A DNA stretch of 64,000 bases. It comes from Acidimicrobiales bacterium (GTDB taxonomy: Bacteria > Actinomycetota > Acidimicrobiia > Acidimicrobiales > Aldehydirespiratoraceae). Location: positions 2,852,001 through 2,916,000 of the forward strand of contig JAWKIR010000002.1 of the NCBI GenBank assembly GCA_041394245.1. Direction: 5' to 3'. Positions 1-8,309 of the stretch are shown piece by piece. The position numbers and the translations under genes were made by a program. The notes below the pieces were generated by a model, which was not told the origin of the DNA, made no database searches, and worked only from the letters and a program-made list of their open reading frames with translations. How positions within the stretch are numbered: the stretch's first letter is position 1; each line of letters opens with the position of its first letter.

Positions 1-483
1 CTGCGCCGCTACCAGACCTTCGTGTTCGACGACTGGCTCGGCGGGTTCTACGCGTCGCCCAATCTGCAGGGCACCCGCAGCGGTCTGCCCATGGCGGCCG
101 CCTGGGCGGTGATGCAGCACCTCGGGATCGACGGCTATGTCGAGCTGACCCGCCAGACGCTCGAGAACGCCGACGAGATGCGGGCGGGGGTGGCCGCGAT
201 CGACGGCATCAGAGTGCTCGGCGACGGGCAGTTCCATCTCGTGGCGATCGCGTCCGACCCCGAGGCCGATGATCCCGTCGACGTGTTCGCGCTGGGCGAC
301 GCGCTCGAGCGCCGCGGCTGGTTCCACGACCGGCAGGGTCCGCCCGACTCCCTGCACTCGACCGTGTCGAACTCGAACACCGGGGTCATCGGCGACTATC
401 TCGAGGCGCTTCGGGCCGGTGTCGACGAGGTGCGGGGCACCACCACCGACGACCGCTCGACCAACTACGCGACCCTGGAGTAG
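1..483 (+). CDS. PLP-dependent decarboxylase / sphingosine-1-phosphate lyase-like, C-terminal part (5' truncated)
   Basis: The frame is open from base 1 and its start lies outside the window. The visible residues (LRRYQTFVFDDWLGGFYASP, then a Gly-Thr-Arg-Ser-Gly turn and a GY-VELT helix) match the C-terminal small domain of group II PLP decarboxylases, closest by eye to sphingosine-1-phosphate lyases, where the same region reads WPGG-YASP-L-G-RPG. The PLP-binding lysine would be upstream and cannot be checked. Such enzymes cleave phosphorylated long-chain bases or decarboxylate amino acids in the cytoplasm. The product ends at TAG, four bases before the converging VOC gene. The family call is fairly secure; the substrate is not. 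Confidence 0.75.
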   Translation: MRRYQTFVFDDWLGGFYASPNLQGTRSGLPMAAAWAVMQHLGIDGYVELTRQTLENADEMRAGVAAIDGIRVLGDGQFHLVAIASDPEADDPVDVFALGDALERRGWFHDRQGPPDSLHSTVSNSNTGVIGDYLEALRAGVDEVRGTTTDDRSTNYATLE

Positions 484-487
484 GCGC

Positions 488-955
488 TCACTGCGCTGCC
501 ATCTGCTCCATTGCCGCGGTCATCTCGTCGTCGGAGACGTCGCGGACGTGGGTGTGAAACGACCAGAGGTGCCCGAACGGGTCGGCCACGAGGGCTGCTC
601 GATCGCCGTAGAACTGGTCCGCCGGTTGTCTGAGAATGGTGCCGCCCGCCTCTGCGGCTCGCGCGACGACGGCGTCGACATCGCTCACGTACTGGTGCAG
701 GAGGACACAGGTGCCGCCGAGCTTCGCCGGGTTGGCTGCCTCGTGCTCCATGTCGTCGGGAGCATCGCTGAGGTAGACGGTCGCCCCGTGGACCACGATC
801 GCCGCGTGGCCGATGCTGCCGTCGGGCATCTCGAGGCGGCCCTCCTCCGTGGCCCCGTAGGCGCGCACGTAGAAGTCGATCGCGTCGGCGGCGCCGTCGA
901 TCATCAGATACGGGACGATGCGGTCGCTGAGACCCTCGGGTACGGCGTGGACCAT
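488..955 (-). CDS. VOC-superfamily protein (PhnB/glyoxalase-like)
   Basis: This 155-residue protein has two beta-alpha-beta-beta-beta halves typical of the vicinal oxygen chelate fold: IVPYLMIDGAADAIDFY near the start, and a second half with DVDAVVARAAEAGGTI followed by DPFGHLWSF. The DPFGH-W segment is the usual PhnB/glyoxalase signature and supplies a metal-ligand position in active members. An AGGAG Shine-Dalgarno lies six bases before the ATG. It stands alone, facing the PLP decarboxylase end, and the neighbours give no substrate. Members include glyoxalases, dioxygenases and resistance proteins, so only the fold is claimed. Confidence 0.85.
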   Translation of the reverse strand: MVHAVPEGLSDRIVPYLMIDGAADAIDFYVRAYGATEEGRLEMPDGSIGHAAIVVHGATVYLSDAPDDMEHEAANPAKLGGTCVLLHQYVSDVDAVVARAAEAGGTILRQPADQFYGDRAALVADPFGHLWSFHTHVRDVSDDEMTAAMEQMAAQ

Positions 956-1018
956 GGTGTGCTCCTGTCTCGGTGAACCACCATGCCAGCACCGTCACGG
1001 ACACACCGCAACCGGTGT

Positions 1019-1771
1019 TCAGACCGACCAGCCGCCGTCGAACTGGATGGTCTGACCGGTGGCGAACCCCATCCGGCCGTCGAGGAAGACCTTGCAGAAC
1101 TCGGCGAACTCGTCCATCTCGCCCATACGCCCCATCGGGACTTGCGCCTCGAGCTTGGCCCGCTTCTCGGGCGTCTCGCCGCCGAGTGCGGCCCAGTAGC
1201 CGGGGAAGTTCATGTAGTTGGTGCCGACGGCATTGACCTGCACGCCGTGGGGCGCGGCCTCGGCGGCGACGTTGCGGACCAGATGGTCGGCGCCGGCCCG
1301 CAGGGCCGAATAGAGCGGGGCCCGCGGCGTCGTGCGAGCCGACGTGGCGCTCGTGATCACGAGCACCTGACCGCCGCCCTGCTCGACCATGACGGGCACG
1401 ACGGCATGGAGGAACTCGAACGGCGCGTTGATGACGCCCTTGGTCAGCCGGTCGAGATCCTCGGTCGACGCCGACTTCAGGAACCAGCCGCCGATGATCG
1501 CGCCGCTGAAGAGCGTGGCGGCGTCGATGCGGCCGAACTCGCCGAGCGCCCGTTCGACGAGCGTGGCCGCGAACCGGGGGTCGTGCTCGGGGCCGAGCTC
1601 CTCGGCGGTGCACACGGCAACCCGGGCGCCGGCGGCCTCGCAGCGTTCGACGAGACCGTCGGCGGGTGCGCCGAGAACGAGATCGTGGCCGTCGCTCGCA
1701 AGACGGACGGCCAGCTCCGGGCCGACGTAGTAGCCGGCAGCGGCGATGAGTGCGACGCGACGACCGGTCAT
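1019..1771 (-). CDS. Short-chain dehydrogenase/reductase (atypical cofactor motif)
   Basis: The product (about 250 residues) has the SDR layout: an N-terminal Rossmann strand (VALIAAAGYYVGPELA) in place of the classical TGxxxGIG, a central Y-S-ALRAG catalytic helix (APLYSALRAGADHL), and the C-terminal FATGQTIQFDGGWSV tail typical of classical SDRs. The classical glycine motif is altered, as in divergent enoyl-reductase-like or halohydrin-dehalogenase-like SDRs, so a standard NAD(P) reductase is not certain. The ATG at 1771 is chosen because it overlaps the stop of the upstream DUF2855 gene in an ATGA junction, implying translational coupling. A longer in-frame extension to 1894 is only shadow of that gene. 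Confidence 0.8.
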   Translation of the reverse strand: MTGRRVALIAAAGYYVGPELAVRLASDGHDLVLGAPADGLVERCEAAGARVAVCTAEELGPEHDPRFAATLVERALGEFGRIDAATLFSGAIIGGWFLKSASTEDLDRLTKGVINAPFEFLHAVVPVMVEQGGGQVLVITSATSARTTPRAPLYSALRAGADHLVRNVAAEAAPHGVQVNAVGTNYMNFPGYWAALGGETPEKRAKLEAQVPMGRMGEMDEFAEFCKVFLDGRMGFATGQTIQFDGGWSV

Positions 1772-2841
1772 GGGGCGATCCGGACGACGTGGCCGATCGT
1801 CGGGTCGACCCGGCCGGGCACCATCTCCGCCCAGAGTGCGGCCAGCGCGTCGGTGCCCTCGTGGCGAACGACCGTCATCCAGTCGTCGGACCACGCCGAG
1901 TAGCGCGTCCAGGCCTCGCGCACCCGGCGGTTCATCTCCTCACGGCCCCACTCGGCGTTGCGCTTCTCGATCTGGGAAGGGGCGAAGAACAGCTCCGGCT
2001 TCGGACCGGGCAGGTCTCCTCGGCCGTCCATGTGCTCCCAGTCGGTTGCCCCGACCGAGCTGCTGGCCTTCAGCTCGCCGGCGAAATGGCGGTGCACGGC
2101 GTGCCGGAGATCGCCGGCGGCCGACATGTCGACATAGACGGCGGGCCTCCGTTCGAGGGTCGAGACCCGGTCGTAGGTGACGACCTGGTCGTAGCAGCCG
2201 AGCGATTCGGTGAAGGCCACGTTGCCCGGCGAGGTCAGACCGACCACATGGACGCCTTCGCGTCGGGACATGAGGTGGGCGACGCCGATCGCCGTCTTGC
2301 TCGATGCACTCGAGAGGACGACCGTGTCGGCTCCGAACAGATCGTGGTCGCCGCACCAGTCGTCGATCACGAACGACGTCATGAAGAGGGGATGGAGCAG
2401 CATCCGCTGTTCTTCGCGATCAGCGTCGTGCAACGGATCGGTCGCCGTGATCTCGTAGCGGTTGTAGACCTTCGACATCGGCTGTCGATGTGGGGCCATG
2501 TCGCTGAAGGAGAACGGGCTGAGACGACCGGGTTCGAACACGACGTGGGACGCCATCGGGAGGTAGCCGTAGACCCGGGTGCCGGGCTCGACGCCGTCGC
2601 AGCGGCTCTCGACGATCTCGGCGTAGCCGAACGCAGGGACCCGCCCCCAGCCCTCGTCGGCCGGTGGGAAGAAGTCCCAGTAGCCCATCATGTGCCCGAT
2701 CACGGAGTAGGTGATGTTGTTCGACGTCAGGGCGAAGTGGTCGATGCGGGCCAGCACCTGCCCCTCGCGGATCTCGACCGATTCTTCGACCGCCCGAGTC
2801 TCGGCGCGGTCCCCGCGGTTCACCTCGAAGGTCGTGATCAT
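1768..2841 (-). CDS. DUF2855 family protein
   Basis: The 357-residue protein resembles DUF2855, a family distantly related to MDR/quinone-reductase folds. It has an N-terminal GroES-like part (LTSNNITYSVIGHMMGYWDFFP), a VPAFGYAEIVES strand, and a C-terminal Rossmann-like section (VVLSSASSKTAIGVA, then VVGLTS). No zinc ligands are evident. The role is unknown. The gene is coupled by a 4-bp overlap to a downstream SDR, suggesting the two act on the same small molecule (inference). The start is an ATG six bases after a TAGCGT -10 box, implying a leaderless transcript. Confidence 0.8.
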   Translation of the reverse strand: MITTFEVNRGDRAETRAVEESVEIREGQVLARIDHFALTSNNITYSVIGHMMGYWDFFPPADEGWGRVPAFGYAEIVESRCDGVEPGTRVYGYLPMASHVVFEPGRLSPFSFSDMAPHRQPMSKVYNRYEITATDPLHDADREEQRMLLHPLFMTSFVIDDWCGDHDLFGADTVVLSSASSKTAIGVAHLMSRREGVHVVGLTSPGNVAFTESLGCYDQVVTYDRVSTLERRPAVYVDMSAAGDLRHAVHRHFAGELKASSSVGATDWEHMDGRGDLPGPKPELFFAPSQIEKRNAEWGREEMNRRVREAWTRYSAWSDDWMTVVRHEGTDALAALWAEMVPGRVDPTIGHVVRIAP

Positions 2842-2847
2842 CAGGCG

Positions 2848-2853
2848 ACGCTA
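2848..2853 (-). promoter_or_regulatory. -10 box for leaderless DUF2855 transcript
   Basis: TAGCGT on the minus strand lies six bases before the ATG at 2841, the spacing expected if transcription begins at the start codon. No Shine-Dalgarno is seen. Confidence 0.5.
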
Positions 2854-2857
2854 ACCC

Positions 2858-2915
2858 GAGAAAGTACGGGTGTCTGACCCCAGAAAGTATGGGGGTCAGA
2901 CACCTGTACTTTCTC
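2858..2915. repeat. REP-like long inverted repeat (24-nt arms)
   Basis: The arms at 2858-2881 and 2892-2915 are reverse complements with one mismatch, separated by ten bases that hold a third copy of AGAAAGTA. Each arm contains TGTCTGACCCC or its complement. The right arm includes the stop codon of yceH, so the repeat supplies the last residues (ESTGV) of that protein. The element could fold into a very stable hairpin and act as terminator for yceH, or be a mobile REP-type unit. A related TGTCAGACAC core occurs near 41.9 kb. Confidence 0.8.
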
Positions 2916-3525
2916 CGAGGAGGTTGTCGAGGCGGCGGGTCTGTTCGGCGAGGGCGGTTTCGAGGGCGGCGACGCGTTGTTCGAGATCCGGCGCTGCTGG
3001 CGCCGGGGAGGCCGGGGGCTCGCCGTCGTGCGTGGCGGCCCAGCACTGGTCGATCCTCGGTTCGCGCTCGCCGGCCTGGCGGTCCAGCCGGACCACCAGC
3101 GGCTCGGGCCGGGCCGCGAGCCGGTCGATCGCCGCGTCGACGGCCTCCTTGTCGCCCTGTGGCCCGTCGGTGTAGCGCTCGGTGCGGGTGGCGATCTCGT
3201 TGCGCGTCTGTGGTCCCCGCAGCAGGAGTGCGGCGAGCACCGCCAGCTCGTGACCGTCGATGCCGAGGGTCTCGTCGATGATGTGCTTGTGCTTCCCGAC
3301 GCGGTGGCCGCTGCCGCTGACCGTGCGGGCGAGCTTCATCTCCCGCAGCTCGAGCATGAGTGCGTCGACCTCGCGTTCGGTGTAGTCGACGACCGGGTTG
3401 CGGTTGGTGCTCTGGTTGCACGCGTTGGTCAACGCGTTGCTGCTCAGCGGGTAACTGTCGGGCGTGGTCTGTGCCTTCTCGACGAGGCAGCCGATGACGC
3501 GAGCCTGGGCAGCGGTGAGATCCAT
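2896..3525 (-). CDS. yceH: YceH family (DUF480) winged-helix protein
   Basis: The N-terminus (LTAAQARVIGCLVEKAQTTP, then YPLS-NAL-NACNQ-TNR-PV) is diagnostic for YceH/DUF480, a tandem winged-helix protein of unknown function. After the two wings (to about residue 160) comes an Ala/Pro linker and a short C-terminal coiled coil (LEQRVAALETALAEQTRRLD). The ATG at 3525 is preferred over the GTG at 3534 because a TACGGT -10 box at 3533-3538 overlaps that GTG and sits seven bases before the ATG. The stop codon lies inside the inverted repeat at 2858-2915. Confidence 0.88.
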   Translation of the reverse strand: MDLTAAQARVIGCLVEKAQTTPDSYPLSSNALTNACNQSTNRNPVVDYTEREVDALMLELREMKLARTVSGSGHRVGKHKHIIDETLGIDGHELAVLAALLLRGPQTRNEIATRTERYTDGPQGDKEAVDAAIDRLAARPEPLVVRLDRQAGEREPRIDQCWAATHDGEPPASPAPAAPDLEQRVAALETALAEQTRRLDNLLGESTGV

Positions 3526-3532
3526 GGGCGAC

Positions 3533-3538
3533 ACCGTA
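3533..3538 (-). promoter_or_regulatory. -10 box for leaderless yceH transcript
   Basis: TACGGT on the minus strand lies seven bases before the ATG at 3525. It argues against translation from the upstream GTG, which it overlaps. Confidence 0.45.
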
Positions 3539-3552
3539 CGGGCGAGTGGCCC

Positions 3553-4518
3553 TCAGCGCAGCTCGGCGAAGAAGTGCTCGATGAGGCCGTTGACGATGTC
3601 GGCCCGCTCCCACTGGAGGAAGTGGCCCGCCCCCGGGATCGCGACCGGGCCGACCCGGTTACGAAAGGCCACCTCGCAGCAATGGATGAAGTCGGGGCCG
3701 ACCACCTGGTCGTCGGGGCCGTAGAGCACAAGGGTCGCCACATCGACGAAGTCCGACATCAGCGGTGGCTCACTCTGGGGCCGGCCGTAGCGCGCTTCAT
3801 AGGGGGCCCAGGCCGACCGGAGCCGGTCGCGCTCGCGGAACGGTTCGGTCATGAAGGCCAGATCGTCGTCGGTGAACGAGCCCGGTGAGGCCAGCAGACG
3901 GTGGGTGTAGAACCCGCGGACCCAACGTTCGCGCTTGTCGGGTGTGTCGAGCTCGGCGATCAACGCGTCGGGTCGCTCTCCCTGATCGACCTGGTAGTCG
4001 GTGGTGGGGCCGTCGCCCATGGACCTGATCGTGGTGAGGTCGATGCCGGCCTCGACGAAGTCGTCGAGCAGGATCGGGGGCACGGTGTTGAAGTAGACCA
4101 GCTTGTCGACCGTGTTCGGGAAGCGGTGGAGGAGGTCGACGGCGACCGCGCCGCCCACGTCGCCGGCCACCACGCCGAAACGCTGGTGGCCGAGACCGCT
4201 CATCAGCGCGTGACAGTCGCGGCTGTAGCGGGCGAGGTCGTAGGTGTCGTCGCTGGACAGGTCGGAGTCGCCGTAGCCGCGGAGGTCGGGGACGATCACC
4301 TCGTAGCCCGCGGCGGCGAGCGGTTCGATGTTGCGCCACCACACCCGCTTCGTCTCGGGATAGCCGTGGATCAGCAGCAGCGGGTAGCCGCCGACGCCTT
4401 CCCGGACGAAGGCCAGCCGAAGGTCGCCGTCGACCGGCGCGCGATGGATCGTGAACGCGTCGGCCGATGGAGTGGAGGGCTGGGCCGGTCGGAGCCGGTG
4501 GTCGTAGAGCGCGGACAT
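3553..4518 (-). CDS. Alpha/beta hydrolase, epoxide hydrolase/haloalkane dehalogenase-like
   Basis: A roughly 320-residue alpha/beta hydrolase. It shows the HGYPE oxyanion motif, DLRGYGDSD, a nucleophile elbow written VAGDVGG (Asp in the nucleophile position, as in epoxide hydrolases and dehalogenases), the acid-region loop LYGPDDQVVGPD, and the catalytic histidine in GAGHFLQWE. Asp as nucleophile points to hydrolysis through an alkyl-enzyme ester, on epoxides or haloacids; the substrate is unknown. An upstream ATG at 4527 is possible. The ATG at 4518 is chosen because a CACAAT -10-like box lies about seven bases before it. Confidence 0.85.
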   Translation of the reverse strand: MSALYDHRLRPAQPSTPSADAFTIHRAPVDGDLRLAFVREGVGGYPLLLIHGYPETKRVWWRNIEPLAAAGYEVIVPDLRGYGDSDLSSDDTYDLARYSRDCHALMSGLGHQRFGVVAGDVGGAVAVDLLHRFPNTVDKLVYFNTVPPILLDDFVEAGIDLTTIRSMGDGPTTDYQVDQGERPDALIAELDTPDKRERWVRGFYTHRLLASPGSFTDDDLAFMTEPFRERDRLRSAWAPYEARYGRPQSEPPLMSDFVDVATLVLYGPDDQVVGPDFIHCCEVAFRNRVGPVAIPGAGHFLQWERADIVNGLIEHFFAELR

Positions 4519-4545
4519 GGCCAGCATTGTGGTCGCCGGTCGACC

Positions 4546-5739
4546 TCAGCGCGAAACCTCGGCGAGGCGATGCTCGAGGAATCGGCGGTCGGCTTGGTTC
4601 CCGGTGAGGGCGAGCGCCGTTCGATACGCCGCTGCGGACTCGGTGGTGCGGTCGAGTCGGCGCAGGAAATCGGCGACGGCGGCGTGGTAGTGGGGATAGT
4701 TCGCGAGCGGGTCGCCGATCGCCTCATCGCGCAGAAGCGCGAGCCCGGCAGCGGGTCCCTCCGCCTCGCCGACGGCCACCGCGAGGTTGAGGGCGACCAC
4801 GGGTGTCGGTCGCCAGTCGGCGAGCCGACGGTAGAGCGCGGCGATCTGGGCCCAGTCGGTTGCCGCCGCGCTCGGCGCCTCGTTGTGGAGCGCCTGGACC
4901 GCGGCCTCGATCTGATAGGGCCCCGGTCGCTCGAGTCGCAGCGCCCGGTCGAGCTGGTGCTGCCCCTGCTCGATCAGGGTGGTGGACCACCGGCTGCGAT
5001 CCTGCTGCGGCAGAAGAACCGATTCGCCGTCGGCGCCGCCGATGCGGGCTGCTCGACGGGCGTGGATCATGAGGAACAGGCTGTGCAGCCCGAGGGTCTC
5101 GGCATCGTCGACCATGAGCTCGGCGAGCAGGCCGGCGAGTCGGATCGCCTCTTCGGCGAGGTCGACCCGCGTGGGCAGTGAACCGGTGCTGGGGTACGCG
5201 CCCTCGTTGAACACGAGGTAGAGGACCTGGTGGACGACATCGATCCGGCTGAGCATCTCGCTGTCGTCGGGAACCCGGAACGGGATGGCGGCGGACGCGA
5301 TCTTTCGCTTCGCTCGGACGAGTCGCTGGGCCATCGTGGCCTCGGGAACGAGGAAGCCGCGGGCGATCTCGGCAGTCGTGAGTCCACCGAGGCTGCGCAG
5401 TGTGAGTGCCGCCTGGGCGTCACGACCGAGGGCGGGATGGCAGCAGCCGAAGAAGAGCCCGAGCTGATCATCGGGCATCGGCGCTGCGTCGGCCAACGGC
5501 TCTTCGAGTCGCCCCAGCAGCTCGACCTTGTCGCGGCCGGTGCGCTCGCGCCGGATCCGGTCGACTGCCTTGCGTCGCGCGACCGTCGTGATCCAGGCAC
5601 CGGGCTTGTCGGGGATGCCGTCGTCGAGCCATCGGGTGAGCGCGAGGGTCGCCGCCTCCTGCGCGGCGTCCTCGGCGGCGCCCAGGTCGCCGAGGTCGCG
5701 GTAGAGGATGGCCATCAGGCGCGGCCATTCCTGCTTCAC
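4546..5739 (-). CDS. ECF RNA polymerase sigma factor with C-terminal TPR-like extension (ECF42/DUF6596 type)
   Basis: The 397-residue protein has sigma-2 (LGAAEDAAQEAATLALTRW, ITTVARRKAVDRIRR) and sigma-4 (LGGLTTAEIARGFLVPEATM, QRLVRAKRKI). A roughly 200-residue helical C-terminal extension carries the hallmark LYLVFNEGY-like segment (YLVFNEGAYPS). This architecture is the ECF42 group, which lacks an anti-sigma factor and is genetically linked to DGPF/YCII proteins. Exactly such a gene lies 60 bases upstream at 5800-6159. The GTG at 5739 is the best-supported start, although comparison with the family suggests that about ten residues may be missing at the N-terminus. Confidence 0.9.
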   Translation of the reverse strand: MKQEWPRLMAILYRDLGDLGAAEDAAQEAATLALTRWLDDGIPDKPGAWITTVARRKAVDRIRRERTGRDKVELLGRLEEPLADAAPMPDDQLGLFFGCCHPALGRDAQAALTLRSLGGLTTAEIARGFLVPEATMAQRLVRAKRKIASAAIPFRVPDDSEMLSRIDVVHQVLYLVFNEGAYPSTGSLPTRVDLAEEAIRLAGLLAELMVDDAETLGLHSLFLMIHARRAARIGGADGESVLLPQQDRSRWSTTLIEQGQHQLDRALRLERPGPYQIEAAVQALHNEAPSAAATDWAQIAALYRRLADWRPTPVVALNLAVAVGEAEGPAAGLALLRDEAIGDPLANYPHYHAAVADFLRRLDRTTESAAAYRTALALTGNQADRRFLEHRLAEVSR

Positions 5740-5770
5740 GACTTCGGCGACTCGGGCGCCGACGGGATCC

Positions 5771-5795
5771 GGGGTGATGTCCAGGGGTGATGTCC
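5771..5795. repeat. 12-bp direct repeat upstream of sigma gene
   Basis: GGGGTGATGTCC occurs twice (5771-5782 and 5784-5795), separated by one base, in the short gap between the DGPF gene and the sigma factor. It may be a local duplication or a regulator site. It lies where the N-terminus of the sigma factor would be expected. Confidence 0.5.
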
Positions 5796-5799
5796 GGAG

Positions 5800-6159
5800 T
5801 CAGCCGAAGTCGAGAACGGGGCGGATCTCGATGGTCCCGGTTGCCGCGTGGGGGATCTTCGCCGCCCACGCCATGGCCTCGTCGAGCGTGTCGCACTCGA
5901 GGATGTAGAAGCCTCCGAGGTGTTCCTTGGTCTCGGCGAAGGGGCCGTCGGTCGTCGTGACCTCACCGTCGCGAACGCGCAGCGAGGTGGCGGTGGCGGT
6001 GTCGTCCAACGCCTCGCCGCCGAGGATCACCCCGGCGGCACCGGCTTCGGCACCGAAGGCGGCGTAGCCGGCGATGATCGGGCCGTAGGCCTCGCTGGTC
6101 CGCTCGGGGTTGACGGTCTTGTCGTGTTCGTCGGAGTAGATCAGGCATGCGTATTTCAT
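5800..6159 (-). CDS. YCII-related DGPF-domain protein
   Basis: This 119-residue protein starts MKYACLIYSDE and contains the family-defining DGPF motif in TTTDGPFAETKEHLGG, plus a C-terminal IEIRPVLDF strand. DGPF proteins adopt the dimeric ferredoxin-like YCII fold and are the standard genomic partners of ECF42 sigma factors; the sigma gene follows directly downstream. It is proposed to take part in the regulatory or effector branch of the ECF42 regulon, with unknown biochemistry. A GGAG Shine-Dalgarno lies about ten bases before the ATG at 6159. Longer in-frame upstream sequence lies over the helicase 3' region and is not coding. Confidence 0.92.
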   Translation of the reverse strand: MKYACLIYSDEHDKTVNPERTSEAYGPIIAGYAAFGAEAGAAGVILGGEALDDTATATSLRVRDGEVTTTDGPFAETKEHLGGFYILECDTLDEAMAWAAKIPHAATGTIEIRPVLDFG

Positions 6160-6274
6160 CGGGGTGCTCCAAGTGGTCGTCCGGGGTGATCCGGTTGGTT
6201 GTTCGTGACGACGACGAACGAGATCGTGGGTTCTCGACAGCTTCGCGAAGATTTCTCCGCCGGATCCCGCCGTC

Positions 6275-8287
6275 TCAGTCCCACAACGCGGCGAGCAGCG
6301 TGTCGACCTCGTCGGCAACACCGACGGTCGAGAGCTCCATGTCGCTGCGCAGGTCGACCTCGGGCGCGGCCGACTCCTCGTCGAACAGTTCGCGCACCGG
6401 GTCGATGAAGCGGCTGAGCTGGGCGTAGACGTGGCGATCGTCGGTCGCGTGGCGGTTGACGTGGAACCGCAGCGGGAAGTTGACGGTGAGCTCGTCCTTC
6501 GCCCGGGTGAGGGCGACGTACATGAGCCGGAGCTCCTCGGCGAGTCCGTGTTGGTCGCCGAGTGCCATCTCGGAGGGGATGTTGCCGTCGGCCGCGTGGA
6601 GCAGATGGACACTTCGCCACTCGAGTCCCTTGGCCGAATGGATGGTCGACAGTGTGAGCCAGTCGTCGTCGAGGTGCGGAGGGCCGGCCTGGTCGCTGGT
6701 CTTGCTCGGAGGGTCGAGGGTCAGCTCGGTCAGGAAGCGGCTGCGGGTGGTGTAGGCCGACGCCGTGGCGGCGAGCTGGTCGATGTCGGCGACCCGGGCC
6801 GCAGCGTCGTCGTAGCGGTTGGGGAACACGAGGGCGCAGAAGGCCTTCAGCCGGTCGACCTGTTCGGCCGGCGCGATGTCGGACAGGCACGCGGTGAACG
6901 CGGCACGGAGCGCGATGGCCTGCTCGTCGGCGGCCGCCGGCACGCGCCCCGCACCGTCGAGGAAACGGGCGAGGGCGTCGTCGTGGTCGCGGTCGACGCC
7001 GATCTCGTCGCACAGACGACGGATCGTGGCGGGGCCGACACCCTCCAGGGATGCGAGGACGCGATGCCAGGCCAGCTGGTCGGCCGGATTGTCGAGGATG
7101 CGCAGGAGCGCCAGCAGATCTTTGACGTGGGCCGACTCGAGGTACTTCAGTCCGCCGTATTTCACATAGGGGATGTCGCGTCGGGTGAGTTCGAGTTCGA
7201 GGCCGTCGGCGTGGTGGCCGGCCCGGAAGAGCACGGCCTGTTGGCGGAGATCGATCCCCCGCTCGCGGGCGTCGAGCACGGCGGTCGCGACGGCGGCGCT
7301 CTGGGCACCCTCGTCGTGATGGGTCTTCAGCTTGGGGGTGAGGCCGTGCGGACGGGACGACCAGAGCTGCTTCGCGTAGTGCTCGTCGCTCTGGGACAGC
7401 ACGGCGTTGGCGACGGCCAGGATCGGCATGGTCGATCGATAGTTCTGTTCGAGGGTCACCCGCGTGGCGCCGGGAAACTGCTCGGCGAAGTTCCACATGT
7501 TGGCCACGGTCGCCGCCCGGAACCCGTAGATGGCCTGGGCATCGTCGCCGACGGCGCACAGGTCGGTGTCGGGGCGGCACATCCCCCGGACGATGTCGGC
7601 CTGGATCGGGTTGGTGTCCTGGTACTCGTCGATGAGGACGTGGTCGAAGAGATCCCGCATCGCGTCGCCGACTCCGCTGACCGTGAGCCCACGCCAGAAG
7701 AGCAGCAGGTCGTCGTAGTCGAGCACCTGATGGCTGCGCTTGCGAGCGGTGTAGGCGGTGAAGATCGTCCGCAGGTCGTCGGCGTGATCGGCGCACCAGG
7801 GGTAGTCGCGCTCGAGCACCTCGCCGAGCTTCGCCTGGCTGCTGACCATGCGCGAGTAGACGCCGGCGATGGTCTCCTTGCGGGGGAACCGCTTGCCCCG
7901 CTCCCCGAATCCCTCGTCGGTACGCACGATGCCCATCAGCTCGGTGGCGTCGGACTGGTCGAGCACGGTGAATCCGGGTGACAGCCCGGCGCTCTGTCCG
8001 AAGTTGCGCAGGAGTCGGTTGGCCGTGGAGTGGAAGGTGCCACCCCAGACCCGGGAGGCGGCCCGGTCGGTCGACACCGCCGCCACCCGGGCAAGCATCT
8101 CGCTCGCGGCACGTCGGGTGAACGTGAGCAGGAGGATCCGGCTCGGGTCGGCGCCGTCGTCGATGATCCGACAGACCCGGGCTGCGAGGGTCTTGGTCTT
8201 GCCGGTACCCGCGCCGGCGACGATGAGCAAGGGGGAGCCGGTGTGGTCGACGGCGGCCTGCTGCTGTGGGTTCAGCGAATCGAACAT
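6275..8287 (-). CDS. UvrD/PcrA/Rep-type superfamily 1 DNA helicase
   Basis: The 670-residue product has SF1A helicase motifs in order: the Q motif (LNPQQQAAVDH, residues 5-15), Walker A GAGTGKT (25-31), motif Ia (LLLTFTRRAA), motif II DEYQDTN (about 218-224), motif III (VGDDAQAIYGFR), motif IV (LEQNYRS), motif V (LSTIHSAKGLEW) and motif VI (VALTRAKDEL). It translocates 3'-5' on single-stranded DNA in repair. It is shorter than full UvrD and lacks the extended C-terminal tail. The start at 8287 is set by a TACGAT -10 box seven bases upstream, so it has its own leaderless promoter although it follows the H-NOX operon by 22 bases. Confidence 0.95.
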   Translation of the reverse strand: MFDSLNPQQQAAVDHTGSPLLIVAGAGTGKTKTLAARVCRIIDDGADPSRILLLTFTRRAASEMLARVAAVSTDRAASRVWGGTFHSTANRLLRNFGQSAGLSPGFTVLDQSDATELMGIVRTDEGFGERGKRFPRKETIAGVYSRMVSSQAKLGEVLERDYPWCADHADDLRTIFTAYTARKRSHQVLDYDDLLLFWRGLTVSGVGDAMRDLFDHVLIDEYQDTNPIQADIVRGMCRPDTDLCAVGDDAQAIYGFRAATVANMWNFAEQFPGATRVTLEQNYRSTMPILAVANAVLSQSDEHYAKQLWSSRPHGLTPKLKTHHDEGAQSAAVATAVLDARERGIDLRQQAVLFRAGHHADGLELELTRRDIPYVKYGGLKYLESAHVKDLLALLRILDNPADQLAWHRVLASLEGVGPATIRRLCDEIGVDRDHDDALARFLDGAGRVPAAADEQAIALRAAFTACLSDIAPAEQVDRLKAFCALVFPNRYDDAAARVADIDQLAATASAYTTRSRFLTELTLDPPSKTSDQAGPPHLDDDWLTLSTIHSAKGLEWRSVHLLHAADGNIPSEMALGDQHGLAEELRLMYVALTRAKDELTVNFPLRFHVNRHATDDRHVYAQLSRFIDPVRELFDEESAAPEVDLRSDMELSTVGVADEVDTLLAALWD

Positions 8288-8294
8288 GCGTTCG

Positions 8295-8300
8295 ATCGTA
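8295..8300 (-). promoter_or_regulatory. -10 box for leaderless helicase transcript
   Basis: TACGAT on the minus strand lies seven bases before the helicase ATG at 8287, within the 22-base gap after the REC-EAL gene. It separates the helicase from the signalling operon transcriptionally. Confidence 0.5.
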
Positions 8301-8309
8301 GTCGAGACC

